DNA of 64,000 nucleotides from an uncultured Roseibium sp. (GCF_947499295.1 NZ_CANMNP010000010.1:124001-188000); one strand, 5' to 3'. Shown: positions 45,018 through 56,149, counted from the first letter of the stretch. Numbers and translations are program-made. The notes: a model not told the origin generated them from the letters alone.

Positions 45018-45152
45018 ACTTTAGAACCCCAGGATGGTCTCCTATTCAGCTTGGCTAACCTGGTTCTTGAAATTCGAATTGCTTTTTTCCGTGCCGACGA
45101 CAAGATATCCTTCAATTGTAAGACGTGATTTTCGATCCGGAGCTTGTGACAA

Positions 45153-46412
45153 TTGGCCGTCATTGCATCTTCAGCGGAAAGACGAACTTTGTCTTTGCTG
45201 GCCGGGCAAACAAGTCTGGCACAAACAGCCTGGACAATGGCGAGCCCGTCGATTGTCATCACGTTTCTGGCGGTATCAGTCGGAATGCCAGTCTTTTTGG
45301 TTGGTGCCCTCGTGTCTGTTCGACAACTTGCCAGCTCGCTGACCGACATCTTTCTTTTTGAGAGAATTGCCAAGATCAGAAATCGAAAGTTGGCGTTGTC
45401 TCTGTGTGACATGATCTTAGCGCTCTGCTTTGGCGCTACGATTGTCTCTGTGCTTTTCGGAACTCAGACCCAGACAAGTATCGTCTTTGTTGTCTGCATT
45501 TTCACAATGGGAGTCGCCGACGAATTTCAGCATTTGCTGATGACTGACTTTCTGGCAGACAACTTGCAATCAAAATCGCGTTTGTTGCTTCAATACACGC
45601 AGATGGCGATTGGTGGCGGATTTGGCGTTGCCTTGGCCTGGATCGCGCATGAGCTCACACTGGAATTGCCCCCACTTAGTCGGCACTCCATTGTGGTTAC
45701 GATCGGCATCGCCTGTTTCGCTCTATCAGCACTTACAATATTGGCCGTGGAAGACAGTGCTCCAACCAACGCAGCACGGCCATCGGCAACGCGGTCTCCG
45801 CTTAGATTGGCCAGAAACTACTATCTCAACGTGCTGGCCATGATGAATCAATCATGGTTTCGCCAGTATGTGGTCATCACGACAGTGTTTTCAGCTGTGA
45901 TACTCGCCGTTCCGTTCTTCGCCCTTATTGCTGCAGAGACCCACCACACGACGAGCAAGGGGCTGACGGCAATGGTCACCTCCTATGCCTTAGGCTACAT
46001 CGTGGCAGGTCCGCTTTGGGGTACCTTGAATAACGTTTCACACCGGATGGTAATGATAACCTGTTCACTTCTGGTCGGCTTTTGCGGTTCCATTCTGGCA
46101 ACACTTCATATGTTGAACCTGCAACACGATTTGAGAATACATGCCATCGCAATCTTCGTGGTCACTTTGGCAGTCCGCGGAATAGTAGCGGTCTTGCAAG
46201 TCTATTTTATGGAAATTGCGCCAAAGGGTCAGCGCGTCAAAGGAATTGCGGTGGCAAGATCGTTTAGCAGACTTACGATGATTTGCCTTTCAGCGCTTTT
46301 GGCAGCCGTTGTCCACCTGCAGGAAACCGTTTGGGCAATCTTCTTCATTGCCTTTGTGAGCTTCGTAACGGCCACAATTAGCTACTTCTTCGCCAGGAAA
46401 TTCGAAAATTAG
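45153..46412 (+). CDS. MFS-like membrane transporter
   Basis: 419 aa, about twelve hydrophobic segments in two halves joined by a cytosolic loop (EDSAPTNAARPSATRSPLRLA). The start is uncertain: TTG 45153 is the earliest, and GTG/ATG codons inside the first helix would cut it. No substrate-specific motif is recognised. It lies alone between mazG and the converging hflX. Confidence 0.7.
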   Translation: MAVIASSAERRTLSLLAGQTSLAQTAWTMASPSIVITFLAVSVGMPVFLVGALVSVRQLASSLTDIFLFERIAKIRNRKLALSLCDMILALCFGATIVSVLFGTQTQTSIVFVVCIFTMGVADEFQHLLMTDFLADNLQSKSRLLLQYTQMAIGGGFGVALAWIAHELTLELPPLSRHSIVVTIGIACFALSALTILAVEDSAPTNAARPSATRSPLRLARNYYLNVLAMMNQSWFRQYVVITTVFSAVILAVPFFALIAAETHHTTSKGLTAMVTSYALGYIVAGPLWGTLNNVSHRMVMITCSLLVGFCGSILATLHMLNLQHDLRIHAIAIFVVTLAVRGIVAVLQVYFMEIAPKGQRVKGIAVARSFSRLTMICLSALLAAVVHLQETVWAIFFIAFVSFVTATISYFFARKFEN

Positions 46413-46469
46413 CTTAGACTCGATGCGCACAATCAAGCGATCTTCCACACAGGTGCCATTTTGGAAACG

Positions 46470-47906
46470 TCAGTCTTCGGAGCCCGTGTCCAACTGGCCA
46501 GCGAGATCGACAAGATATTCCGAAAACAAGTCCCGGAAGGGCCCACGTTGTTTGTCGGAAACACGCACCTCAGCCGTCACGAAGTCTTCCGCATCTGAGC
46601 GTTCCAGCACTTCAGACATCTGGTAAAGCTTTGCCAGAAGAGCGCCTTCCGCAACCGGTATCTGAATGGAGAAGATATCGTCGTGCTTTGCCATGAACGC
46701 GTCGATGCGATCAGACAAGCCATCGATACCCTCACCCGTCAAAGCCGACAGAGAAACAGGCCCATCATGGCCGACATCCTCGAGTAATTTTTCCCGAAGC
46801 GCCGGATCAAGGCAGTCGATCTTGTTCCATACTTCAACGACCGGAGCGCCGTTTTGGGCGTCAACGCCGAGATCGTTCAAGGTCTTTTTGACATCCTCCG
46901 CCTGCGCATCCGTATCCGGGTGCGAAATATCACGGACGTGCAGAATAAGGTCGGCCTCCAGCACCTCTTCCAGTGTTGCCCGGAAAGCAGCAACAAGATG
47001 GGTCGGCAAATCGGAAATGAAGCCAACCGTATCCGACAGGATAACTTCCCTGCCATGTGGCAGCTTTATCTTGCGCAACGTCGGGTCAAGAGTTGCAAAC
47101 AAGAGATCTTTGGCAAAGACATCTGCCTCGGTCAACCGATTGAAAAGTGTAGACTTTCCGGCGTTGGTGTAGCCGACAAGCGCCACAACAGGCTGCGGTA
47201 TCTTCTTGCGTTTCTTACGGTGGAGATCACGTGTTCGACGGACGCTTTCCAGCTGCTTCTGCAGCGCAATGATGCGCTCTTGTATCTGGCGACGGTCTGC
47301 CTCGATCTGCGTTTCACCCGGCCCCCCCATAAAGCCGGCACCGCCCCGCTGCCGCTCTAGGTGGGTCCAGGACCTGACCAATCGGCTCTTTTGCCATGTA
47401 AGATGTGCAAGATCGACCTGCAACTTGCCTTCCTTGGTCCGTGCCCGGTCGCCAAAGATTTCCAGAATGAGTCCGGTACGATCAATCACCTTTGTCTTAA
47501 GGCGTCGTTCAAGATTACGTTGCTGAACAGGCGTCAATGGATGGTCGATGACGACAAGGTCGAGATCTTCGCTGGCAACAATACCCGCAAGTTCGGCTAC
47601 CTTGCCTTCACCAAAGAGCGTCGCTGGCTTGGGATTGTTGACCCGAACAACGCCTGAGTGAACGATGTCGAGGTTAATGGCAGCGCTTAGGCCAACAGCT
47701 TCTCCAAGCCGTGCCTCAGGGCTTCTATTGCCACGCAGTTCGCCGGAACCCTCCGCCCGCAATTGGAGGACTGGCTCTAGGATGATCGCACGAAAAGGCT
47801 GAGGCAGACGATCTACCCCAGTGTCTTTCACGCGAAGTGATTTCTGGCCCGGCTCTTCAGTACCGTTTGATTTTGAAAAATCGTCTGCCCGAGACTTCGG
47901 TTTCAA
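46470..47906 (-). CDS. hflX: Ribosome-associated GTPase HflX
   Basis: 478 aa. N-terminal HflX domain with the GGPGETQIEADRR glycine-rich motif, then a G domain: GYTNAGKSTLFN (G1), DTVGF (G3) and NKID (G4). HflX splits stalled or 100S ribosomes under stress. It follows hfq with no gap between stop and start, the standard hfq-hflX pair. Confidence 0.96.
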   Translation of the reverse strand: MKPKSRADDFSKSNGTEEPGQKSLRVKDTGVDRLPQPFRAIILEPVLQLRAEGSGELRGNRSPEARLGEAVGLSAAINLDIVHSGVVRVNNPKPATLFGEGKVAELAGIVASEDLDLVVIDHPLTPVQQRNLERRLKTKVIDRTGLILEIFGDRARTKEGKLQVDLAHLTWQKSRLVRSWTHLERQRGGAGFMGGPGETQIEADRRQIQERIIALQKQLESVRRTRDLHRKKRKKIPQPVVALVGYTNAGKSTLFNRLTEADVFAKDLLFATLDPTLRKIKLPHGREVILSDTVGFISDLPTHLVAAFRATLEEVLEADLILHVRDISHPDTDAQAEDVKKTLNDLGVDAQNGAPVVEVWNKIDCLDPALREKLLEDVGHDGPVSLSALTGEGIDGLSDRIDAFMAKHDDIFSIQIPVAEGALLAKLYQMSEVLERSDAEDFVTAEVRVSDKQRGPFRDLFSEYLVDLAGQLDTGSED

Positions 47907-48161
47907 TCAGCTTGCCTTTTCAGCGTTTTCCTCTGCCTGATCGAACAACTGAACAGGCCCGTTTGGCATAATTGTGGAAATCGCGTGCTTGTAGACAAGC
48001 TGAGAATGCCCGTCGCGACGAAGCAGGACACAGAAATTGTCGAACCAGGTTACGACACCCTGCAATTTTACACCGTTGATCAGGAAAATTGTCAGAGGAG
48101 TTTTTTGCTTGCGAACGTGATTGAGGAAAGTGTCTTGGAGATTTTGTGCGCGCTCAGCCAT
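47907..48161 (-). CDS. hfq: RNA chaperone Hfq
   Basis: 84 aa. Sm1 motif [21 protein letters not shown] and Sm2 motif VYKHAISTI are both clear; the C-terminal tail is short, as usual in alphaproteobacteria. It pairs small RNAs with mRNAs as a hexamer. Confidence 0.98.
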   Translation of the reverse strand: MAERAQNLQDTFLNHVRKQKTPLTIFLINGVKLQGVVTWFDNFCVLLRRDGHSQLVYKHAISTIMPNGPVQLFDQAEENAEKAS

Positions 48162-48351
48162 CAGTCTTTTTATCCTATTTGTCCCGGATGCGGCCGAGCA
48201 TCCGGCGTTCCACAGCAGCTTACCGTCAAAAGACGTTCAAGTTCAAACGCTAAGGTTTGACAACCGCTCGCTTTTTGCATTGCCCACCAGAAGAGCTGTC
48301 TGCCCCAGCTCTATATTGTTTCGAATTCGCCGCCCAACAAGGCCAATCGAA

Positions 48352-49215
48352 TCATACCGCCTGCAAATCAGTAGCAGTATGGAACAATTCGCGCAATCGG
48401 GTTGCAACAGATCCCGGATGGCCATTTCCGATAACCCGGCCATCAAGACGTGTCACAGGCATCACCACAGTGGTTGCCGCGGTGACAAAAGCCTCCTTGG
48501 CCTCGAATGCCTCTTCCAGACTAAATGGCCTTTCTTCAAAGGTCATCCCGTCTTTTTGAACAAGTTCCAGTACGACAGCTCGGGTTATACCACGCAATAT
48601 GCCGCTTTCCGCCGGCCGGGTAACCAGAACGCCCTGCTTGGTGACAATCCAGGCATTCGTCGACCCACCCTCGGTCACGTTGCCGTCCTTGTCGATATAC
48701 CAGGCTTCTTTACCGCCGTGTTCCTTGGCGTTCTGTTTGGCCAGAACATTGGGAAGCAACGCAACCGTCTTGATGTCCACTCTTGGCCAACGGTTTTCAG
48801 GATAGCTGACGACGCCGATACCCTCATCGGCCGAGGCTTGTGCAGCAGCAGGATCACTGGAGCGGGCCGTCACGACAATGGATGGTGCGACGTCTTCGGG
48901 TGGGAAAAAGTGATCCCGTTTGGCAACGCCGCGTGTGACCTGAATATAGACGAGGCCATTGCGTACTTTGTTGCGCCTCACAACCTGATGAAGCACAAAT
49001 TGGACAGCGTTGCGCGCCATTGGCCAATCAATGCGCAGCTCGTTCAAGGAGCGGTCGAGCCGGTCAAGATGACGAGGAACATCGACTATCTTGCTTTGCC
49101 AGACTTCGCAGACCTCATATACGCCATCAGCGAACTGGTACCCACGATCCTCCACATGGACCGCAGCGTCCGCATGACGGACATATTGACCGTTGACATA
49201 GGCAATTCGGCTCAT
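48352..49215 (-). CDS. dat: D-amino acid aminotransferase (fold-type IV PLP enzyme)
   Basis: 287 aa. MSRIAYVNGQYVRHADAAVHVEDRGYQFADGVYEV is typical of D-alanine aminotransferase. The PLP lysine lies in VDIKTVALLPNVLAKQ, with Glu in DGNVTEGGSTNAWIV. It interconverts D-alanine and D-glutamate with their 2-oxo acids, feeding peptidoglycan precursors. A branched-chain aminotransferase is less likely given the length and motifs. Confidence 0.9.
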   Translation of the reverse strand: MSRIAYVNGQYVRHADAAVHVEDRGYQFADGVYEVCEVWQSKIVDVPRHLDRLDRSLNELRIDWPMARNAVQFVLHQVVRRNKVRNGLVYIQVTRGVAKRDHFFPPEDVAPSIVVTARSSDPAAAQASADEGIGVVSYPENRWPRVDIKTVALLPNVLAKQNAKEHGGKEAWYIDKDGNVTEGGSTNAWIVTKQGVLVTRPAESGILRGITRAVVLELVQKDGMTFEERPFSLEEAFEAKEAFVTAATTVVMPVTRLDGRVIGNGHPGSVATRLRELFHTATDLQAV

Positions 49216-49317
49216 GCTTCCTCCGTTCGGGGACCGGATCTATTCAAACCAATCGGTATTGAGGTCATTTTTGACCTTTCGGTCAGGCAATTGCAAGACT
49301 AGAAAATCGGCAGTCGA

Positions 49318-50694
49318 TCAGAAGAAGTCGAGACTGACTCGGAACATTTGTTCCACCTGGCGCACTCTGTTGGCGACGGCGAAGATCACGATGCGGTCCT
49401 GCGCCTGGATCTGCAGATCGCCATTTGGTGTCAGGACCTTACCCTCGCGAAAAACTGCACCGACGCGGATACCTGATGGCAGATCAATCACCCTCAGAGG
49501 TTTGCCGACAAGAGGTGAAGTATCCAGTGCCTCAGCCTCGACAATCTCGGCAGCACCGTTTTGCAGAGAGTGAACCCCTCTGATACGGCCGCGCCGGACA
49601 TGCTGTAGAATGCGCGAGATCGTCACCGCTCTCGGATTGATGAAAGCGTCGATGCCGAGCGCATTGGCAAAGGCGGGATAACTCGGATTGTTCAACAAGG
49701 ACAATGACCGCTTGCAACCGAGCTTTTTGGCCATCACCGACGACAGGATATTGACCTCGTCCTCATTGGTCAGAGCGACCATGGTGTCGGCGTCGCCTGC
49801 GTCCGCTTCATTGAGGATCTTTTGATCGAGTGCACTACCATGAAGAATGACCGATCTCTTAAGGTCATCCGCCACGGTAATCGCACGTTCTCGCGAGGCT
49901 TCAATCAGTTTGATTTTTGTTCCGGACTGACGCTGTTCCAGTGCCTTGGCGACATAAAGACCAATGTTCCCGCCTCCGGCAATAATTACCTTGGCCGCTT
50001 CCGGCTCCTCATGTCCGAAAATGCTGAGTGTGCGCCTGACCTGATCCCTGCGGGCAACCACATAGGCAAGATCACCGGTCAGAATAGAGTCGCTGCTCTT
50101 TGGCACAAAAAGGCGATTGTTTCGATAGAGCCCGACCACAACGGCCCCGAGATCTGGAAATAGCTCGGTTAGCTGACGCAGCGGCGTGTCGATGACCGGG
50201 CAATCATCTTCGCACATGATGCCGACGACGACTATTTGATCATCGGCGAACCGTACCGTTTCAACAGCACCGGGCAATGCCAGGCGACGCAGCACCATCT
50301 CGCCGACTTCGATTTCCGGCGAAATGATCACGTCGATCGGCATGTTGTCGCGCGAAAAAAGGTTGCGCCAACGGCCCTGAAGATAGGACTGCGCGCGGAT
50401 TCGGGCCACCTTTGTCGGCACGTTGAACAGCGAATGCGCAACCTGACAGGCCACCATGTTGACTTCGTCATAGAGCGTGACGGCGACAATCATGTCGGCT
50501 TCCTCAGCGCCGGCCTGCGCGAGAACATCCGGATGCGCACCATGGCCGACAAAGCCGCGGACATCGAGTTGATCGCCAATGGCATTGATCAACTCTGGCG
50601 CGGAGTCGATCACGGACACATCGTTCTGTTCGGCGGCCAATCGTTCGGCGATGCCGTACCCGACCTGACCTGCGCCGCAAATCACGATTTTCAT
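49318..50694 (-). CDS. trkA: Trk potassium uptake protein TrkA
   Basis: 458 aa with two RCK units, each with a Rossmann NAD site (GAGQVGYGIAERLA; GGGNIGLYVAKAL) and a TrkA_C domain. It gates the Trk K+ channel in response to NAD(H)/ATP. The position after ntrYX is conserved in Rhizobiales. Confidence 0.95.
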   Translation of the reverse strand: MKIVICGAGQVGYGIAERLAAEQNDVSVIDSAPELINAIGDQLDVRGFVGHGAHPDVLAQAGAEEADMIVAVTLYDEVNMVACQVAHSLFNVPTKVARIRAQSYLQGRWRNLFSRDNMPIDVIISPEIEVGEMVLRRLALPGAVETVRFADDQIVVVGIMCEDDCPVIDTPLRQLTELFPDLGAVVVGLYRNNRLFVPKSSDSILTGDLAYVVARRDQVRRTLSIFGHEEPEAAKVIIAGGGNIGLYVAKALEQRQSGTKIKLIEASRERAITVADDLKRSVILHGSALDQKILNEADAGDADTMVALTNEDEVNILSSVMAKKLGCKRSLSLLNNPSYPAFANALGIDAFINPRAVTISRILQHVRRGRIRGVHSLQNGAAEIVEAEALDTSPLVGKPLRVIDLPSGIRVGAVFREGKVLTPNGDLQIQAQDRIVIFAVANRVRQVEQMFRVSLDFF

Positions 50695-50744
50695 GGAAAG
50701 AACCCTTCCCTACTCTGCTGACTAGTTCCGATGTTCACCGGGCG

Positions 50745-52112
50745 TCAGGTCATACCCAGGGTCTTCAGTTTCCGGTGAAGCGCAGACCGTTCCATACCGA
50801 CAAATTCTGCAGTCCGCGAGATGTTCCCGTCAAATCTCTTGATTTGAGCCTGGAGATATTCACGCTCGAAAATCTCTCGCGCTTCGCGCAACGGAACGGA
50901 CATGAGATGCTCACCCGTTCCTGAGCTCGGCAGGCTCGGCAAGGTTTCACCGATTTCGGCAGGCAACAAATCCGCTGTGATGGTGCTGTCCGGATCACCA
51001 CGGCTAAGGATCATCAGTCGCTCAACATTGTTGCGCAGCTGGCGAACATTGCCTGGCCAGTCATGAGTTTGCAGGACCGCCATCGCATCGTCGCCAATCG
51101 GGCGAAGCGGTATACCCGAGGCACCGGAAATCTGCTCCATGAAATGGTGTACGAGAACCGGGATGTCTTCACGCCGTTCAGCGAGCCCTGGCACCCTGAG
51201 AGGGACAACACTCAACCGGTGATAAAGATCCTGTCTGAAGAGTCCGGAAGCAATATGCTCTTCAAGGTTCTTCGACGTTGAAGACAGGATACGGATATCA
51301 ACTTGTACTTTCTGCGTTCCGCCGACACGTGAAAAGCTCTGTTCGACAAGCACCCTCAGGATCTTGCCTTGGGTTTCAGCAGGCATATCGGCAACTTCAT
51401 CGAGATACAATGTGCCGCCATGGGCTTCCTCAAGCGCACCGATCTTGCGCAGATTTCCGTTCTCGTCCTCGATACCGAACAGCTCTTCTTCCATTCGCGC
51501 AGGCGTGATGGTGGCCGCATTGAGCACCACGAACGGGCTTTTGATCCGGGGCGACAAATCATGAATCATTCGGGCCGCACGTTCCTTGCCGGCCCCCGAA
51601 GGACCGACGATCAGGATACGGCTATTGGTACCGGCAATCTTCTGAATGGTCTGTCTGAGACCATGTGCTGCAGAAGAGTTTCCGATGATATCACTGGTTT
51701 CGCCGCTACGTTGCTTGAGATCCCGGATCTCACGTTTAAGACTTGAGGCTTCCAGTGCGCGTTCTACGATGTGAATAAGGCGATCTGCCTTGAATGGTTT
51801 CTCAATGTAGTCATATGCGCCGCGCTTGATTGCCGAGACAGCCGTTTCGATGTTGCCATGACCGGATATGATGACAACCGGCATGTCCGGGTTGGAATCC
51901 TTGAACAGATCCAGAAGCGCCAAACCGTCAAGCCGGCTTCCCTGCAGCCAGATGTCGAGAATGACAAGCGACGGTTTACGCTCTTTCACCGCAGCGAGAG
52001 CGCTGTCTGAATCGTGCGCTGTCCTGGTACCGTAACCATCATCGTCCAGAATACCGGCAATCATTTCACGAATGTCGGTTTCATCGTCTATAACTAAAAT
52101 ATCATGTGCCAT
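50745..52112 (-). CDS. ntrX: Nitrogen regulation response regulator NtrX
   Basis: 455 aa from ATG 52112 (the frame extends to 52154 inside ntrY). Receiver with the NtrX-specific LVILDIWLQGSRLDG, AAA+ domain with GPSGAGKERAAR and a C-terminal Fis HTH. Where sigma54 activators have GAFTGA, the sequence reads FGIEDENGNLRKIGAL, so the loop needed to engage sigma54 is missing, as in other alphaproteobacterial NtrX. It should act on sigma70-type promoters. Overlaps ntrY by 11 bp. Confidence 0.95.
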   Translation of the reverse strand: MAHDILVIDDETDIREMIAGILDDDGYGTRTAHDSDSALAAVKERKPSLVILDIWLQGSRLDGLALLDLFKDSNPDMPVVIISGHGNIETAVSAIKRGAYDYIEKPFKADRLIHIVERALEASSLKREIRDLKQRSGETSDIIGNSSAAHGLRQTIQKIAGTNSRILIVGPSGAGKERAARMIHDLSPRIKSPFVVLNAATITPARMEEELFGIEDENGNLRKIGALEEAHGGTLYLDEVADMPAETQGKILRVLVEQSFSRVGGTQKVQVDIRILSSTSKNLEEHIASGLFRQDLYHRLSVVPLRVPGLAERREDIPVLVHHFMEQISGASGIPLRPIGDDAMAVLQTHDWPGNVRQLRNNVERLMILSRGDPDSTITADLLPAEIGETLPSLPSSGTGEHLMSVPLREAREIFEREYLQAQIKRFDGNISRTAEFVGMERSALHRKLKTLGMT

Positions 52113-54366
52113 GAGCAGTCGCTGCTTCTTGTTGTTGCTCGGGTTCCAGCTCAATCTCGGCTTTGGCGGCCAAAGTCAGTCGAACAAGAGTTCCCGTGTC
52201 TGAAGGATCGTCTTTGGGCGCGTCGAGCAATTCAATACCGCCCCCGTGGTCTTCCAAAATCTTGCGCACGATTGCGAGACCCAAACCGGTCCCCTTCTCA
52301 CGCGTTGTCATATAAGGCTCCAGCAAGCGGCTGCGATTTTGCTCAGGCAAGCCAACTCCGTTGTCGATCACATCGATGACAATGCGACCCGATTGGTCCG
52401 GCCCTTCTCCTGACAGACGAACCTCGACTGTGCCCTTCGGCACGTCTTCCCCTTCGCGGGCTGATACGGCTTCGGTCGCGTTCTTGACGACATTGGTCAA
52501 CGCCTGCCCGATAAGCCTCGCGTCAAACACAGCCTTGACCGGAGTGTCAGGAACATCTGCTGTTACGCTGATATCCGGATTGGCAACAGACTGCATGAAG
52601 GCGGCATCTCTCACGGCTTCCCGAAGATCTCCCGATGACTTGTTGGGCTTGCGCATACGGGCAAAGGACGAGAACTCGTCAACCATCTGACCAATATCGC
52701 CCACCTGCCGAACAATCGTATCGATGCATTGGTCGAAAACCTGACGATCTTCCTCAATCCGTTTGCCATATCGTCTCCGGATTCGTTCTGCCGACAGCTG
52801 AATCGGCGTCAGAGGATTCTTGATTTCATGAGCAATTCTGCGTGCAACGTCCGCCCAGGCCGAATTGCGCTGGGCCGACACTAGATCCGTGATGTCGTCC
52901 AGGGTCACCACAAATCCGTGTTCGCGGCGGGTCGACTGTTCGGTCGTGATGCGAACGTTGATTGTCCTGAGACGGCCGCCGCGCGCAATCTCAATCTGTC
53001 GCTCAGGCAGCCGGTCACCATCATTTTCCAGGAGCTCGCCGATACACTCGTCCAGCTCTGGAACAACCTCCATCAAGGGCTTGTTCAGGATCTGAATCTC
53101 ATCAAGCTGCAGAAGCTCCAACGCGGACCGGTTGATCAACATGATGGACGCTTCATCGTCTATCCCGATCACACCCGTTGAGACCCCGGACAAAACGGCC
53201 TCATTAAACCGCCGTCGCCGGTCGATCTGTTCATTGGCCGCAAGCAAGGCATCGCGCTGGCCGAGCAATTGCCCGGTCATCTTGTTAAAGGTGGTCCCGA
53301 GATTTGCGAGGTCTCCCCCTGACTTTTCCGTTCGAACCTTCACTGCGAGGTTGCCTTTGGCAACTTCGTCAGCAGCCGAAATCAACGTTCTGATTGGCGA
53401 CACAAGCCGATTGGCGAAACCAAAACCTATCCAGATAGCCGACAAGAGAAGAACCAGCGCCACGCCAAGATAAACAAGAGCAAAGGCGACCTGTACTCCG
53501 AACCTGCTGCTTTCCATCTGCTGGTATTGGGAGGCCCCGGTCTCCGCCAGGCGCAAGTACTCAACAACGCGGGGATCGATGGCACGGACAGCGTAAAGAT
53601 AGAAATTATCGTATGCGGACAACTTCATGATGCCGCCGACGATGTTGGAACTGCCGGGTGCAATCAGGATCGGATCGCCGGACTTTGCCTTGAAAAAACT
53701 GTCAGCCGGTGGCAGCGGAACATCGGCGTTTGGATCCAGCACGACACGCGTCACCACCTTGCCTTCGCTATCCAGGATAAACGCGGCCAGAATCCCGCGC
53801 AAAGAGACCTGGGTAGCGAAAAACTGGTCGAATCGTGTGGGTTCGAAGTCGTAAACGGCCTTAGCGCGATCGATATCATTTGTCATGGCGATCAGATCGC
53901 CACGCAACACGCGCGCATGTTCCTGCAGATAGGCCTGCGCGACCGTGAGAGCATTATCGATGATCTGGCGCGTTCGCTCTTCAAACCAGCGATCAAGGCC
54001 CCGGTCCAGCGTAATAGCTGCAAGAATAGCCATGAGGATCGCTGGTACGGCTGCAACGACACTGAAAAGGGCAACGACGCGAACGTGAAGACGAGCCGCG
54101 GCACGGCCGCGCCTTCGCGCCTGCCAGAGCTTCAGAATTTCAACGGAAATGACACCGAGCAATACTGCGGCGAGCGCGCCATTGATCGTCATTGCGGTGA
54201 CAATGACTTCCCGAGTCGGGTCGATGGCCGTCAGGCCCATCAGAATGGCAAATGTCACGCCAATCGAAATCAGGGCGACAACCATGATCGCGAGGCCTGC
54301 GCGGCGCCAGAGTTTCCCTGCCGCACTCGACTGCGCTGCCGATCGCTGTTCCGCTTCCAGTATCAT
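52102..54366 (-). CDS. ntrY: Nitrogen regulation sensor histidine kinase NtrY
   Basis: 754 aa. Several N-terminal TM helices, an extracytoplasmic segment (~130-290), a further TM, HAMP (NRLVSPIRTLISAADEVAKGNLAVKV), PAS, HisKA with [24 protein letters not shown], and HATPase_c. Partner of NtrX; in Brucella and others the pair responds to redox and nitrogen-oxide conditions. Confidence 0.95.
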   Translation of the reverse strand: MILEAEQRSAAQSSAAGKLWRRAGLAIMVVALISIGVTFAILMGLTAIDPTREVIVTAMTINGALAAVLLGVISVEILKLWQARRRGRAAARLHVRVVALFSVVAAVPAILMAILAAITLDRGLDRWFEERTRQIIDNALTVAQAYLQEHARVLRGDLIAMTNDIDRAKAVYDFEPTRFDQFFATQVSLRGILAAFILDSEGKVVTRVVLDPNADVPLPPADSFFKAKSGDPILIAPGSSNIVGGIMKLSAYDNFYLYAVRAIDPRVVEYLRLAETGASQYQQMESSRFGVQVAFALVYLGVALVLLLSAIWIGFGFANRLVSPIRTLISAADEVAKGNLAVKVRTEKSGGDLANLGTTFNKMTGQLLGQRDALLAANEQIDRRRRFNEAVLSGVSTGVIGIDDEASIMLINRSALELLQLDEIQILNKPLMEVVPELDECIGELLENDGDRLPERQIEIARGGRLRTINVRITTEQSTRREHGFVVTLDDITDLVSAQRNSAWADVARRIAHEIKNPLTPIQLSAERIRRRYGKRIEEDRQVFDQCIDTIVRQVGDIGQMVDEFSSFARMRKPNKSSGDLREAVRDAAFMQSVANPDISVTADVPDTPVKAVFDARLIGQALTNVVKNATEAVSAREGEDVPKGTVEVRLSGEGPDQSGRIVIDVIDNGVGLPEQNRSRLLEPYMTTREKGTGLGLAIVRKILEDHGGGIELLDAPKDDPSDTGTLVRLTLAAKAEIELEPEQQQEAATAHGT

Positions 54367-54369
54367 TAA

Positions 54370-54709
54370 GCCTCAGCACGGCGGCCACAATATTCCGGCC
54401 GCATCCAGTATTGTTTTATGCGGCAAACTTATCACACAATGTTGCGAAATTGCGACAGGGTGGAAGCATCACTGAAAAAATGCGGTGGAAGACTGCATGA
54501 ACAGGCTTAGATACTTGTTTTATATAACTTTATTCAAGATCAAGTCTTTGTCAAACGTTCAATCGCAGTGCACATCGGACCCCTTATTCGGGCCGGCGAC
54601 AGATCTGAGTGTACAAATATGCTCCCGCGCCGCACTCAGGGGCGCGGGGTCTCATTGTTCCGTCATCAAAGGATAATCTGGCAAGACAGCGACAAACGCT
54701 CGCCGGCAA
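54370..54709. other. 340-bp ntrC/ntrY spacer
   Basis: No gene seen. It holds a GC-rich hairpin (see 54624-54648) after ntrC on the minus strand, so ntrYX probably has its own promoter near 54400-54500, though I cannot point to the elements. Confidence 0.5.
54624..54648 (-). terminator. GC-rich hairpin after ntrC
   Basis: CCCGCGCC (54624-54631) pairs perfectly with GGCGCGGG (54641-54648), loop 9. Only a short T-containing stretch follows on the minus strand, so termination is plausible but not certain. Confidence 0.5.
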
Positions 54710-56149
54710 TCAACGAACCGAACGCATAACCTGAATGTCCAGATCCCGGATCTTCTTCCTCAAAGTGTTTCGATTGACGCCGAGGAGTTCTGCCGCCTTG
54801 ATCTGGTTGCCGCGCGTTGCTGCCAATGCAGCACTGATCAGTGGATATTCGACTTCACGCAGAATGCGATGATAAAGCCCTGGAGGCGGCAACGCGTCTC
54901 CGAAAGTATCGAAGTAGCCTGCCAGATAACGTTCAACAGAGCCGCCGAGATTGATGTTCTCAGTTGTTTCCTCTTCAACCGATGCAACAGAAGGATGGCT
55001 GAGCTCCTGCTCCAGCAAGTTTTCACTTATGACATCCTGAGGATAAAGTGCTGCCAGTCGGCGAACGAGATTTTCAAGCTCGCGAACGTTCCCCGGCCAG
55101 CGATACCGTCGCAGAAGATTGAGCGCTTCCTGGTCGATCTGTTTGGCCGGCAAACCCTCCTTCTCAACCAGTGAGAAGAAGTGTCTAACGAGATCCGGAA
55201 TGTCTTCGATCCGTTCGCGAAGCGGTGGCAATCTTATAGGCACCACGTTGAGACGGAAATAGAGGTCCTCGCGGAAAAGCCCTTGATTGATCAGGTGCCT
55301 GAGATCCTTGTTGGTGGCGGCAATAATGCGGACATCCGTCTTGATCGGAGTTCGCCCACCAACCGTCGTGTATTCGCCTTGTTGCAAAACCCTCAACAGA
55401 CGGGTCTGTGCTTCCATGGGCATGTCGCCAATTTCATCTAGAAAGAGCGTACCGCCGTCGGCCTGCTCGAACCGGCCAGAACTGCGATTTTGAGCGCCTG
55501 TAAACGCTCCCTTTTCGTGGCCGAAGAGTTCGGCTTCGATCAAGTCTCTCGGGATGGCAGCCATGTTGATTGCAACAAAAGGTCCATTCCGCCTTTTGCC
55601 GTAGTCATGAAGGGCTCGGGCAACGAGTTCCTTGCCCGTTCCCGACTCGCCGTTGATCATGACTGTCAGGTCGGTTTGCATAAGACGCGCCAGGACCCGG
55701 TAGATCTCCTGCATCGCCGGGGATCGGCCGACAAGAGGCATTCCCTCACCGGCATCATCCAGATCCAGGGAAGGCCGCTTTTTCGGCTCTTCCAATGCAC
55801 GTTGAACAATGCTGGTCAGCTCTTTGAGGTCAAACGGCTTGGGAAGATATTCATAAGCGCCTTTCTCGGACGCCTTGATCGCCGTCATGAATGTGTTCTG
55901 GGCACTCATGACAAGAACTGGCAACTCGGGACGCATTTTTTTCATGCGTGGCAGCACGTCAAAAATATTCTCGTCCGGCATCACAACATCAGTGATAACC
56001 AGATCTCCGTCGCCTGAAGATACCCAACGCCACAAGGTCGAAGCGTTAGAGGTCAGCCGGACAGTGTACCCGGCCCTGGAAAGGGCCTGATTGAGAACTG
56101 TGCGAATGGCCGCGTCGTCGTCTGCAACTAGGATCGTGCCGGTCGGCAT
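54710..56149 (-). CDS. ntrC: Nitrogen regulation response regulator NtrC
   Basis: 479 aa. Receiver with [18 protein letters not shown]+ domain with [15 protein letters not shown] and [18 protein letters not shown] (intact GAFTGA), and C-terminal Fis HTH ([21 protein letters not shown]). Activates sigma54 promoters under nitrogen limitation. Two bases separate it from ntrB. Confidence 0.97.
   Translation of the reverse strand: MPTGTILVADDDAAIRTVLNQALSRAGYTVRLTSNASTLWRWVSSGDGDLVITDVVMPDENIFDVLPRMKKMRPELPVLVMSAQNTFMTAIKASEKGAYEYLPKPFDLKELTSIVQRALEEPKKRPSLDLDDAGEGMPLVGRSPAMQEIYRVLARLMQTDLTVMINGESGTGKELVARALHDYGKRRNGPFVAINMAAIPRDLIEAELFGHEKGAFTGAQNRSSGRFEQADGGTLFLDEIGDMPMEAQTRLLRVLQQGEYTTVGGRTPIKTDVRIIAATNKDLRHLINQGLFREDLYFRLNVVPIRLPPLRERIEDIPDLVRHFFSLVEKEGLPAKQIDQEALNLLRRYRWPGNVRELENLVRRLAALYPQDVISENLLEQELSHPSVASVEEETTENINLGGSVERYLAGYFDTFGDALPPPGLYHRILREVEYPLISAALAATRGNQIKAAELLGVNRNTLRKKIRDLDIQVMRSVR

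Noticed and set aside
50745..52112. NtrX as a second sigma54 activator for the polysaccharide promoters
   Set aside because: The GAFTGA loop is absent, so sigma54 contact is not expected.
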